A stretch of DNA of 33,069 bases from DAOUBA01 sp034432855 (GTDB lineage: Bacteria; Chloroflexota; Anaerolineae; B4-G1). The notes beneath the pieces were generated by a model that saw nothing but the letters and a program-made list of their open reading frames with translations, did not search any database and had not been told where the DNA came from. How positions within the stretch are numbered: the stretch's first letter is position 1; every line of letters starts with the position of its first letter. The stretch spans positions 1 through 33,069 of the forward strand of contig DAOUBA010000034.1 of assembly GCA_034432855.1 (NCBI GenBank), given 5' to 3'. Shown one piece after another: positions 22,432 through 29,991 of this stretch. Made by a program: the position numbers and the translations under genes.

Positions 22432-23630
22432 TGCGTCTCGCCATCAATGCCTGGTTCTGGAACAGCCCCACCACCGGCAGCGGAGAGTACACCCGGCGGC
22501 TGGTGGAGCACCTCGCCGTGCTCGCGCCGGAAATAGCCATTCTGCTGATAGCGCCCCGTGAAGAGAAGATTGCAAGAGGAAAAGATGCAAGAGGCAGGAT
22601 GCAGGAAACGATCGGTCCTGCATCCTGCATCCTGCATCCCGCATCTTGCATCTTGCATCCCGTATCTTGCTCTCGCTCTAATTTAAGCAAAGTCTGGTTT
22701 GAGCAGGTCGCTTTCCCACGCGCCTGCCGCCGCCTCGAGGCCGACCTCGCCCACGTGCCGTACTGGGCGCCGCCGGTCTCTCCGCCTGTTCCCACCGTCG
22801 TCACCATCCACGATCTGATCCCATTGCTGTTGCCGGAGTATCGTGGCGGGCCGTTGGTGCGGCTCTACACCGCGCTGGTCGGCGCAAGCGCCCGGCGCGC
22901 CGCGCTCGTGCTCACCGATTCGCAAGCCTCCAAGCGTGACATCGTCGCCCATTTGCGGCTGCCGCCCGAGCGCGTGCGCGTGGTCTACCTGGCTGCGGAC
23001 GAACAGTACACGCCGACTGCTGCGCCGGAGGATGGCGCGATCCGCGCGCGGTACGGCCTGCCGGAACGTTACGTGCTCTATCTGGGCGGCTTTGACGTGC
23101 GCAAGAACGTCGCCACGGCGCTGGCGGCCTACGCCCGTGCTGCACCGGTCATCGGTGAACAGTGCCCGCTGGTGATTGCCGGGCAGTTGCCGGAACGGGA
23201 CACCGCCTTCACCCCCGACCCGCGCCGATTGGCCCGCGAATGGGGAATCGAGCAGCACGTGCGCTTCATCGGCTTTGTGGCCGAGGCGGACAAGCCCACG
23301 CTCTACCGGGGCGCGGTGGCGTTCATCTTCCCCAGCCGCTATGAGGGCTTTGGGCTGCCCGTGCTGGAGGCGTTGGCTTGTGGCACGCCGGTTGTGGGCA
23401 GCAGCGCCGCATCTCTCCCGGAGATCATCGGTGATGGTGGGATGTTGTTTCCGCCAGATGATGCCGAGGGGATGGCCGGCGCGCTCATCCGGCTGGTGAC
23501 GAGCGACATCTTTCGCGCCGAACTGAGCTGCCGCGCGCGGGTCCAGGCGGCTCGCTTCTCGTGGGAGCGCACGGCGCGGGAAACCCTGCAGTATATTACC
23601 GGCGAGAGCCCGATCTCCCATCGGTGCTAG
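22431..23630 (+). CDS. Glycosyltransferase family 4
   Basis: Encodes 399 aa; ATG 22431 overlaps galE's TGA. It has a GT-B fold: the N-terminal acceptor domain (INAWFWNSPTTGSGEYTRRL, then TVVTIHDLIPLLLPEYRGGP and LTDSQASKRDI), and a nucleotide-sugar domain (YVLYLGGFDVRKN, HVRFIGFVAEADKPTLYRGA). The donor motif is RYEGFGLPVLEALACGTPVV with its two glutamates. This matches WbaZ/mannosyltransferase-type enzymes acting in polysaccharide assembly. A large inverted heptamer repeat (22565-22671) is translated in frame as about 36 residues near 46-81 (GPASCILHPASCILHP), an insertion in an early loop. Substrate is unknown. Whether the enzyme still folds with this insert is uncertain. Confidence 0.88.
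   Translation: MRLAINAWFWNSPTTGSGEYTRRLVEHLAVLAPEIAILLIAPREEKIARGKDARGRMQETIGPASCILHPASCILHPVSCSRSNLSKVWFEQVAFPRACRRLEADLAHVPYWAPPVSPPVPTVVTIHDLIPLLLPEYRGGPLVRLYTALVGASARRAALVLTDSQASKRDIVAHLRLPPERVRVVYLAADEQYTPTAAPEDGAIRARYGLPERYVLYLGGFDVRKNVATALAAYARAAPVIGEQCPLVIAGQLPERDTAFTPDPRRLAREWGIEQHVRFIGFVAEADKPTLYRGAVAFIFPSRYEGFGLPVLEALACGTPVVGSSAASLPEIIGDGGMLFPPDDAEGMAGALIRLVTSDIFRAELSCRARVQAARFSWERTARETLQYITGESPISHRC
22565..22671. repeat. Inverted heptamer repeat inside the GT4 gene
   Basis: The right arm (22617-22671) holds CATCCTG x2, CATCCCG, CATCTTG x2, CATCCCG and TATCTTG in exact 7-bp register. The left arm (22565-22605) carries the complements (AAGATGCAAGAGGCAGGATG). The arms can form a long hairpin. 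All in frame, without stops. Confidence 0.92.
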
Positions 23631-23816
23631 CGCCGACCAGAATGCACAAGTAGGGTGGCCTTTCCAGGCCGTCTTCGGACGGGGGTGTGCATCTGGTTAA
23701 CGCGCGTGGGCGATGGCGACCGAAGGGCATGTCCGGCAAGTGCAGCCCAATCCTCCATCCAACCCCCTTTTCCCTCCCGCCAGAATGTGCTACAATTAAG
23801 AGCGCGAGGATATGGG
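23631..23816 (+). promoter_or_regulatory. Leader of the cNMP/bPH gene with weak promoter
   Basis: TACAAT at 23791-23796 is a good -10; 17 nt upstream is only TTTTCC (23768-23773). The rest of the gap holds a GGCCTTTCCAGGCC hairpin-like stretch near 23659-23672 and no gene. Confidence 0.4.
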
Positions 23817-25508
23817 ATGGTCGCATCAATAGCCGCACAGCTCAGACAGGTCCCCCTGTTCGCCAAACTCCGTGAGGATGACCTGGAGGCAGTCGCCCGG
23901 TTGGTCAAGCGAGCCGAGTATCCTGCCGGGACCGAAGTCTGCCGTCAGGGGCAGATCGGCCTCACGGCCTATTACGTCGAGAGCGGCGAACTGCGCATCC
24001 TTTACGTGGACCCGCAAGGGCTCGAGCACGAAGTGGGACGGCTGGGGCCCGGCGCTTTCTTTGGGCAGACCTCGTTGTTGTTGGGCGAGGTGCGCGATGC
24101 CACCGTCGAAGCCGTTCAGGATGCCGTGCTATTGTACCTGAACAAGCCGGACCTGGACCAACTGATCCACGAGCGACCTTCGATCCGCCGCTCGCTGCAA
24201 GTGCGGCGCGAGATCTCTCGCCGGTATAAGGCACGGCGCTTCAGGTGGCAGGATCCGGACGAGGTCGTCATCCTCAATCTGCACAAGCATAGCATCCTAT
24301 TGATCCGCCACCTCGTGTTCCCCATCCTGGTAATGCTGGTGGGTCTGGCCTGCTTCTACTGGTTCTGGCACAGCAAGTCGCCTCTGTTCCTGATCCTGGG
24401 GGTACCTCTCACCCTGATTCCACTCTTGTTCGCCCTCTACCTGTATATGGATCAGCGGAATGACGACTATATTGTGACCAACAAGCGGGTCGTGCACGAG
24501 GAACGCATTCCGCTCGTGCGCGAGGCGCGTGCCGAGGCGCCGCTGCACATGATCCAGGACATTCAGCAATCGCAGAAAGGGTTACTGGCCAGGATACTCG
24601 ACTTTGGCGACCTGATCATCGAGACTGCCGGTGAGCGCGGGCATGTGGCCTTTCGTGAGATCCCTCATCCGGCCAGGACACGTGAGACGATCTTTGAGCA
24701 GATCCAGCGCGTGCAAGCGGGGGTCAGAGCCGAGGAACGGGCCGCCATCCGTGACGCGCTGCGTCGTCATTTCGGCGTTGCCACGCCGGTCGGACCGGCT
24801 GCCGTGCCTACGCCGCTCCGCAAGAAGAGGCGGCTCGAACTGGCCCTGCCACGCTGGCTGCGGGCGATCTTGGGCGTCTTCCGCTACTTCCTGCCGCAGT
24901 TGCGCTACGAGCAGGGGGATACCATCACCTGGCGCAAACACTGGATTGCGCTGCTCGGCGCGATCGTGCTCCCCTCCTTGCTCATCCTGGCAGCTACCGG
25001 CGCGGCCATCTTTCTGATTGCGCAAAGTCCAACCCACCCGATCCCCATCCTGATCGGTTATGGGACGTTGATGGTCTTCCTGTTTCCCTGGTGGCTGTGG
25101 CGGTTCGAGGACTGGCAGAACGACATCTACCAGGTCACGTCCACGCGCATCATTGACGTCGAGCGGCTGCCTTTCTTCCTGCGCGAAACGCGCCGCGAGG
25201 CCAGCCTATCCAGAATCCAGAACATCACACTGGAAATCCCCGGCATCCTGGGGAAACTGCTCGATTACGGATCGGTAAGGATCGAGACGGCCGGCGGCGA
25301 GGCGTTCACCTTTGCCCACGTGAAGGATCCGCGTGGGGTACAGACCGAGATCTTTCGCCGCGTAGAGGCGTTCCAGCGCCGCCAGCGCCAGGAGGAGGCC
25401 GAGCGCCGACGCACCGAACTGCTCGACTGGTTCTCGGTCTACGACGGCCTGCGCCAGCCATGGCCTCCCGTGGCCCAATCGCTATCTTCGCCACAGCAAG
25501 AGTCCTGA
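23817..25508 (+). CDS. Membrane protein with N-terminal cNMP-binding domain and two bPH modules
   Basis: Encodes 563 aa. ATG 23817 follows GAGGAT at short range. Residues about 1-125 form a cyclic-nucleotide-binding fold (LFAKLREDDLEAVARLVKRA, AYYVESGELRIL). The phosphate cassette FFGQTSLLLGEVRDAT keeps the arginine but has Gln where cNMP binders carry Glu, so nucleotide binding is doubtful. Two similar halves follow. Each has a pair of membrane helices (near 158-210 and 378-430) and a soluble bPH_2/YdbS-like domain: NDDYIVTNKRVVHEERIP in the first, QNDIYQVTSTRIIDVERLPF in the second. The repeats SLSRIQNITLEIPG and PLHMIQDIQQSQKG, each followed by DFGDLIIETA/DYGSVRIETA, confirm duplication. 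The function of this family is unknown; sensing or envelope stress is a guess. Confidence 0.82.
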   Translation: MVASIAAQLRQVPLFAKLREDDLEAVARLVKRAEYPAGTEVCRQGQIGLTAYYVESGELRILYVDPQGLEHEVGRLGPGAFFGQTSLLLGEVRDATVEAVQDAVLLYLNKPDLDQLIHERPSIRRSLQVRREISRRYKARRFRWQDPDEVVILNLHKHSILLIRHLVFPILVMLVGLACFYWFWHSKSPLFLILGVPLTLIPLLFALYLYMDQRNDDYIVTNKRVVHEERIPLVREARAEAPLHMIQDIQQSQKGLLARILDFGDLIIETAGERGHVAFREIPHPARTRETIFEQIQRVQAGVRAEERAAIRDALRRHFGVATPVGPAAVPTPLRKKRRLELALPRWLRAILGVFRYFLPQLRYEQGDTITWRKHWIALLGAIVLPSLLILAATGAAIFLIAQSPTHPIPILIGYGTLMVFLFPWWLWRFEDWQNDIYQVTSTRIIDVERLPFFLRETRREASLSRIQNITLEIPGILGKLLDYGSVRIETAGGEAFTFAHVKDPRGVQTEIFRRVEAFQRRQRQEEAERRRTELLDWFSVYDGLRQPWPPVAQSLSSPQQES

Positions 25509-25511
25509 CCT

Positions 25512-26063
25512 ATGCCTGTACGTTCGATTGTGGTATACGATAATCCGCTGTTGCGCAAGAAATCGCGCCAGGTGCGGCGCGTGAGCCCTACCTTGCGGAA
25601 ACTGGTTGACGACATGGTCGAGACGATGCACGCGGCCAACGGCATCGGCCTCGCCGCCGTCCAGATCGGCGTGCCCGAGAGCATCGTTGTGGTGCAGTTG
25701 CCCCAAGATGAGGGTCATCCAGACGGCGGCGAACTCTACGTCGTCGTCAACCCGCAACTGGCGCGCAAGTCCCGCGAGATGGAGGCCGGCACCGAGGGCT
25801 GTCTCTCCGTCCCCGGCCTGGCCGGAGAGGTGCCGCGCCACCGCGCCGTCACCGTCAAAGGATGGGATATTCGCGGGAAGCCGCTGCGTATCAAAGCCGA
25901 GGGACTGCTGGCGCGCGTCTTTCAACACGAGATTGACCATTGCGAGGGCGTCCTCTTCATTGATCGCATCACAGACCCGGAGAAACTATGGACGGTGAAG
26001 GAAGGGGAGGAGGAGGCCGCCGAGGCGGCCCAGACCGGCAAGCCCTCTGGGCCGGTGGTGTAA
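25512..26063 (+). CDS. def: Peptide deformylase
   Basis: Encodes 183 aa; ATG 25512 lies 3 bp after the previous stop. The metalloenzyme removes the formyl group from new proteins at the ribosome. All three motifs are intact: GIGLAAVQIG (near residue 45), EGCLSVPG with the metal-binding Cys (near 95), and QHEIDHCEGVLF with two metal-binding His and the catalytic Glu (near 137). A short acidic C-terminal tail (EGEEEAAEAAQTG) follows. No formyltransferase gene is adjacent. Confidence 0.96.
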   Translation: MPVRSIVVYDNPLLRKKSRQVRRVSPTLRKLVDDMVETMHAANGIGLAAVQIGVPESIVVVQLPQDEGHPDGGELYVVVNPQLARKSREMEAGTEGCLSVPGLAGEVPRHRAVTVKGWDIRGKPLRIKAEGLLARVFQHEIDHCEGVLFIDRITDPEKLWTVKEGEEEAAEAAQTGKPSGPVV

Positions 26064-26076
26064 TAGCCCTCCCGCC

Positions 26077-26098
26077 CGAAGCGGGACGTCCCGCTTCG
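26077..26098. repeat. 22-bp perfect palindrome between def and the ECF operon
   Basis: CGAAGCGGGAC followed directly by GTCCCGCTTCG. There is no spacer and no T-run, so it is not a typical terminator. It could be a binding site of a dimeric regulator for the downstream transporter operon, 28 bp before its start, or a cruciform-type repeat. Confidence 0.75.
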
Positions 26099-26126
26099 AC
26101 GGGATAGGCTGTTCAGGAGAAACGTC

Positions 26127-27833
26127 TTGTCTGACCGACGCGATGCCGCGCTGCCGTTGGTCGTCGAAGGGCTGACCTTCCGCTACCGCGCGCGCCCGGA
26201 GACGGCGCTCCGCGACGTCTCGCTGACGCTGGAGCGCGGCGAACTGCTGCTCGTGGCCGGCTCCAGCGGCTGCGGCAAGACCACCCTCATCCGCTGTATC
26301 AACGGCCTCATCCCGCGCAGTTACAGGGGAGACCTGAACGGGCGCGTGCTCCTCTACGGCCAGGACGTCTCCGGGTTTTCCCTCTCGCGTATCTCGCAGA
26401 CCGTCGGCACGCTGCTTCAGGACCCAGAGCGACAGATTCTGGGAACCCACGTCTTTGCCGAGGTCGCCTTCGGTTTGGAGAACCTGGGCCTGCCGCCGGA
26501 GGAGATCGCCCGGCGGGTCAATGAGACGCTCGAATACCTGGGCATCGCCCACCTGCGCGACCGCGAGACCTTTTACCTCTCCGGCGGCGAGAAGCAAAAG
26601 GTCGCCCTCGCCGGCGTACTGGCGATGCGCCCCAGTATCCTGCTGCTCGATGAGCCGCTGGCGAGCCTCGACCCGGCCAGCGCTCAAGAGGCCCTGGCCC
26701 TCTTCCGCCGCCTGGCCGACGAGGGGGTCAGTATCCTCTTCGTCGAACATCGCGTCGAGGATGTGCTGGACATCAGACCCGACCGGGTGGTCTTTATGCA
26801 AGACGGCACGATCACCTACATGGGCACGGCAGACGGGATGGCCGAAGTAGTGGACTACCGCCAGGTCAAATTGCCGGCGCCCATCGTGATCCAGCGTGCC
26901 GCCAAGGCCGCGCCGCGCGTCTTTGAGCCGGTCATCAAGCCGGATGGACGTGAGCCGTTGGTGCGCTTCGAGAACGTCTCTTTCGCCTATGGGGAGGGCG
27001 GCCCCAACGTCCTCAACGGCATCAACCTGACCATCCGCCGTGGCGACATCATCGCGCTACTGGGGCCAAACGGCGCAGGCAAGACGACGCTGGTCAAGCA
27101 CGCCATCGGCCTGCTCAAGCCGAGCACAGGCCGGGTGTTGGTCGAAGGGCGCGATACTCGCGAGTTGAGCGTCGCCCAGATTGCCCGCACGTTGGGCTAC
27201 GTCTTCCAGAGCCCCAGCCATATGCTCTTCGCGCCGAGCGTGCGCGAGGAACTGGCCTTCGGCCCCAAGAACCTGAGCTACACCCGGGACGATGTCGCAG
27301 AGAGCGTGGAGCGGGCCGTGGCGATCGTCAACCTGAAGGGGCTGGAGGATTATCCACCGCTGGCGCTCTCCTTCGGCCAGCAAAAACGGGTCAGCATTGC
27401 CGCGATCCTGGCCATGCGCTCCAAAATCCTGGCGATGGATGAACCGACCGCCGGGCAGGATTACTGGAATTATATGGCCTTTATGGACTCGATCCTCCAG
27501 ATGCCGGGCTTTGATGCGGTACTGTTCATCACCCACGACCTCGACCTGGCGATCTGTTATGCCAACCGCGTTGTGCTGATGCACGAGGGACGCATTGCTG
27601 GCGACGGGCCCCCATCTCGGGTGTTGGCCGACTATGAGTTGCTCCGGCGTTGTCGTCTGGTGCCGACCTCGCTGCTGGTCGCCAACCTGCGGTATTTGCC
27701 CAGGACGAAGCGCTTTATGTCGGCCGAGGAGTTGGCCCACGTTGCTGCCGAGGTGTCTCCACAGCAACCCCCCGGCCCGCAGAAAGCAAAATCATCGGCA
27801 TTGGATACCCATATCGTGGTCAAGAGAAAGTGA
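26127..27833 (+). CDS. ECF transporter ATPase, two ABC domains fused (EcfA-EcfA')
   Basis: Encodes 568 aa. The TTG start at 26127 follows AGGAGAAACGTC, the only start with a binding site. Domain 1: Walker A AGSSGCGKTTL (45), Q-loop LLQDPERQILG, signature LSGGEKQKVALA (152), Walker B ILLLDEPLASLD (171). Domain 2: Walker A GPNGAGKTTL (313), FQSPSHMLF, signature LSFGQQKRVSIA (413), Walker B ILAMDEPTAGQD (433). The second signature has Phe in place of Gly, a natural variation that may make the two sites unequal. It hydrolyses ATP to drive uptake through EcfT and the S-component, the next two genes. Confidence 0.92.
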   Translation: MSDRRDAALPLVVEGLTFRYRARPETALRDVSLTLERGELLLVAGSSGCGKTTLIRCINGLIPRSYRGDLNGRVLLYGQDVSGFSLSRISQTVGTLLQDPERQILGTHVFAEVAFGLENLGLPPEEIARRVNETLEYLGIAHLRDRETFYLSGGEKQKVALAGVLAMRPSILLLDEPLASLDPASAQEALALFRRLADEGVSILFVEHRVEDVLDIRPDRVVFMQDGTITYMGTADGMAEVVDYRQVKLPAPIVIQRAAKAAPRVFEPVIKPDGREPLVRFENVSFAYGEGGPNVLNGINLTIRRGDIIALLGPNGAGKTTLVKHAIGLLKPSTGRVLVEGRDTRELSVAQIARTLGYVFQSPSHMLFAPSVREELAFGPKNLSYTRDDVAESVERAVAIVNLKGLEDYPPLALSFGQQKRVSIAAILAMRSKILAMDEPTAGQDYWNYMAFMDSILQMPGFDAVLFITHDLDLAICYANRVVLMHEGRIAGDGPPSRVLADYELLRRCRLVPTSLLVANLRYLPRTKRFMSAEELAHVAAEVSPQQPPGPQKAKSSALDTHIVVKRK

Positions 27834-27917
27834 GGTGATCTATTGCCCCATTGACACAAACCAGCACGTTTCCCCAACCGACATCAGGACGTTTTTAGTA
27901 TCCAGAGGAGGAATCGA

Positions 27918-28850
27918 ATGGACCGCAGGCTGATTTACACCATTATCGTATTGGTTGCCATCCTGGTCGTCTTTGTGCTCACCGGGTTGATCGGCGGGTT
28001 GATCGATCCCGACCTCACGCTCGACAATGTTGGCCTGATGCGCTTTGTGTTCATGGCCATCGGCCTGATCATCGCCTTCCTCATTTACCTGTTCACCCGC
28101 AGCAGTGGGGCGTGGGAGGTGGGCACGCGCCAGGTGGTCTATATGGCCATCGGCGCGGCGCTGTACGCCGTCTTCTCTTACCTCTTCAACGGTACCGTCT
28201 TCGTCGTGCCGGCGGTCAGCCAGGTCACCCTTCGGCCGGCCATCGCCATCCCGATCTTTTTCGGTTACGCCTTCGGGCCGACGGTGGGCTTTTTTACCGG
28301 CGCGGTGGGCAACATGTTCGGCGACGCGCTGACCGGCTTTGGGCTCTACCCGCAGTGGAGCGTGGGCAACGGTCTGGTTGGCCTGATCTCCGGCATGGTG
28401 GCGCTCTTCGCCGACAAGAAGAAGAGTATGAACGTCGTGCTGATCATCAGCGCAGCGGTGGCCGTCATCGCGACCGTGGTGTACTTCCTGTACCCCAACC
28501 TGGCCAATATGATGTACTATAACCCGCCCCAGGGCATCTTTGGCGACCAGGCGATCACATTGGCCGCCGGCATCTCGGCGGTCATCGGCTTTGTGCTGGT
28601 ATTGGTCGTCCGCTTCGTATTCGCCCAGAACGTGGACATCGCCGCGGCGGTGACCTGGGGTATGCTGGGCAACTTTCTCGGCATCGGCTATGCCGCCATC
28701 TCCGACATCTGGGTCAATGGTTACTCGCCAGCCGTGGCGATCGTCGGCGAGTTCCTGCCCGCGGCCGGGCCCAACCTGATCTTTGCCGCAATCCTGGTGC
28801 CGATCCTGGTTGTGGCCTATGCGGCCATCCAGCGGCGTGCCGGGAGGTAA
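27918..28850 (+). CDS. ECF transporter S-component, substrate unknown
   Basis: Encodes 310 aa. ATG 27918 follows GAGGAGG. It is highly hydrophobic with about eight to nine membrane helices. The S-component core begins near residue 75 (TRQVVYMAIGAALYAVFSYL) and includes the family-typical LRPAIAIPIFFGYAFGP, then VGFFTGAVGNMFGD. The protein is longer than usual S-units (about 200 aa) because of two extra N-terminal helices (1-60). S-units bind the vitamin or metal and topple in the membrane to deliver it. No riboswitch or synthesis gene is adjacent, so the substrate (for example a vitamin or its precursor) cannot be assigned. Confidence 0.8.
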   Translation: MDRRLIYTIIVLVAILVVFVLTGLIGGLIDPDLTLDNVGLMRFVFMAIGLIIAFLIYLFTRSSGAWEVGTRQVVYMAIGAALYAVFSYLFNGTVFVVPAVSQVTLRPAIAIPIFFGYAFGPTVGFFTGAVGNMFGDALTGFGLYPQWSVGNGLVGLISGMVALFADKKKSMNVVLIISAAVAVIATVVYFLYPNLANMMYYNPPQGIFGDQAITLAAGISAVIGFVLVLVVRFVFAQNVDIAAAVTWGMLGNFLGIGYAAISDIWVNGYSPAVAIVGEFLPAAGPNLIFAAILVPILVVAYAAIQRRAGR

Positions 28851-28851
28851 C

Positions 28852-28958
28852 CTCACCTAACCCCTCCCGCCGACCTTCGGTCGGCACCCTCCCCTTCCCT
28901 CTCCCGATGGGAGAGGGAAGGGGAGGGATGGGTGGGGATGGGTGAGGTCGAGGTGAGA
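28852..28958. repeat. C/T-rich hairpin repeat, copy 2
   Basis: Two nested hairpins: GCCGACC/GGTCGGC with loop TTC (28869-28885), then a 19-bp perfect stem (28887-28905 with 28909-28927, loop GAT). The outer arms CCTCACCTAACCCC and GGGGATGGGTGAGG also pair. It fills the gap between the S-component and ecfT, inside the operon. Confidence 0.88.
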
Positions 28959-28960
28959 CG

Positions 28961-29833
28961 GTGCTCATCACCTGGCGCTATCGCAAACGCAAGTCGCTCA
29001 TCCAGAGTTTCGATCCGCGCGCCTGGATCATCTTCTACGCCTGCTTCCTGGCGGCGACGATCCTTTTCTGGGACCTGCGCTTTCTGCTGGTGCTCTTCGT
29101 CATGGCCCTGATCGCGGTATTCACGTCGGGCATCAAGTGGCGTGAGATGTACCGCGCCTGGCTGTTCATCGGCGGCTTTATCGTGTTCTACTCGCTGCTG
29201 ACGTTTCTGACCGGGCGGGGCGGGGTAGAGTTTTACACGACAGAGCATGCGATTGCCCGTCTCGTCGCGCCGTTTACCCTCTTGGGCTGGCGGCCCACGT
29301 TGCTCATCAGCGTCGAGCGCACCTTTTATGCGATCAGCCAACTGGTGCGCGTTTTTAGCATCGCTGCGATGACGATCCTGATCCCCTATTCGCTGGACCC
29401 GACGCTCTACGGCGTGACCTTTCGCGGGCTTGGGCTGCCGGACAAGATCGCCTACGCGATGGACCTGACGATGCGTTTCATCCCGACCCTGGGGCGCGAT
29501 TTCCAGTTGACGCTGGACGCGCAACGCGCTCGCGGCTACGAAGTCGAGAAATTGCGCGGCGGACTGTTCACCCAGGTGCGCAAGTTGGCTCCGCTCATCG
29601 TCCCGGTGACCATCCACGCTATCATCGGCAGCGAGGATGTGATTGACGCGATGGACCTGCGGGCGTTTGGGATCGGCCCGCGCACGTGGATGCAGCGGCT
29701 CACCTACCGGCGACGCGACCGTGTGCTGATCGTCTTCGCCGTGCTGCTCCTCGTCGTCTCGGTGGTCTTTTCACTTCTGGGGCACGCGCGGCTGTGGGTC
29801 CCCGATTGGGCGCTGGCCTGGGGTAGCGGGTAG
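28961..29833 (+). CDS. ecfT: ECF transporter transmembrane component EcfT
   Basis: Encodes 290 aa. GTG 28961 follows GAGGTGAGACG; the start overlaps the outer arm of the hairpin repeat by proximity only. Five to six membrane helices. The cytoplasmic coupling helices carry the two EcfT motifs that dock on the ATPases: LDAQRARGYE near residue 185, and AMDLRAFGIG near 230. Both fit the Ala-Arg-Gly type motif of the family, the second being a variant. It completes the A-A'-S-T set. The 110-bp gap before it is filled by repeat copy 2, which may lower its expression relative to the S-component. Confidence 0.9.
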   Translation: MLITWRYRKRKSLIQSFDPRAWIIFYACFLAATILFWDLRFLLVLFVMALIAVFTSGIKWREMYRAWLFIGGFIVFYSLLTFLTGRGGVEFYTTEHAIARLVAPFTLLGWRPTLLISVERTFYAISQLVRVFSIAAMTILIPYSLDPTLYGVTFRGLGLPDKIAYAMDLTMRFIPTLGRDFQLTLDAQRARGYEVEKLRGGLFTQVRKLAPLIVPVTIHAIIGSEDVIDAMDLRAFGIGPRTWMQRLTYRRRDRVLIVFAVLLLVVSVVFSLLGHARLWVPDWALAWGSG

Positions 29834-29875
29834 GAGGTCCGCGTCGGCCTGAAGGGCCGGTGCTGGGAGGGCTCG

Positions 29876-29960
29876 ACCCCTCCTAACCCCTCCCATACCC
29901 TCCCCTTCCCTCCTCGTTGCGGGGAGGGAAGGGGAGGGCGGGGGTGGGGATGGGTGGGGT
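29876..29960. repeat. C/T-rich hairpin repeat, copy 3
   Basis: A 16-bp stem CCCTCCCCTTCCCTCC (29898-29913) with its complement (29923-29938); outer arms CCTAACCCCTCCC and GGGGATGGGTGGGG. It lies between the converging ecfT and GH3 genes and may terminate both, though no T-run follows. Confidence 0.87.
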
Positions 29961-29991
29961 CCAACGCCGCCGGTCCACAGCGGCGCGGCGG

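Noticed and set aside
14436..22671. Short repeats considered as CRISPR arrays
   Set aside because: Units are 7-8 bp, there are no spacers of constant length, and several are translated in frame; no cas genes are present.
27850..27855. TTGACA before the ECF S-component considered as a promoter
   Set aside because: No -10 element occurs at 16-18 nt downstream.
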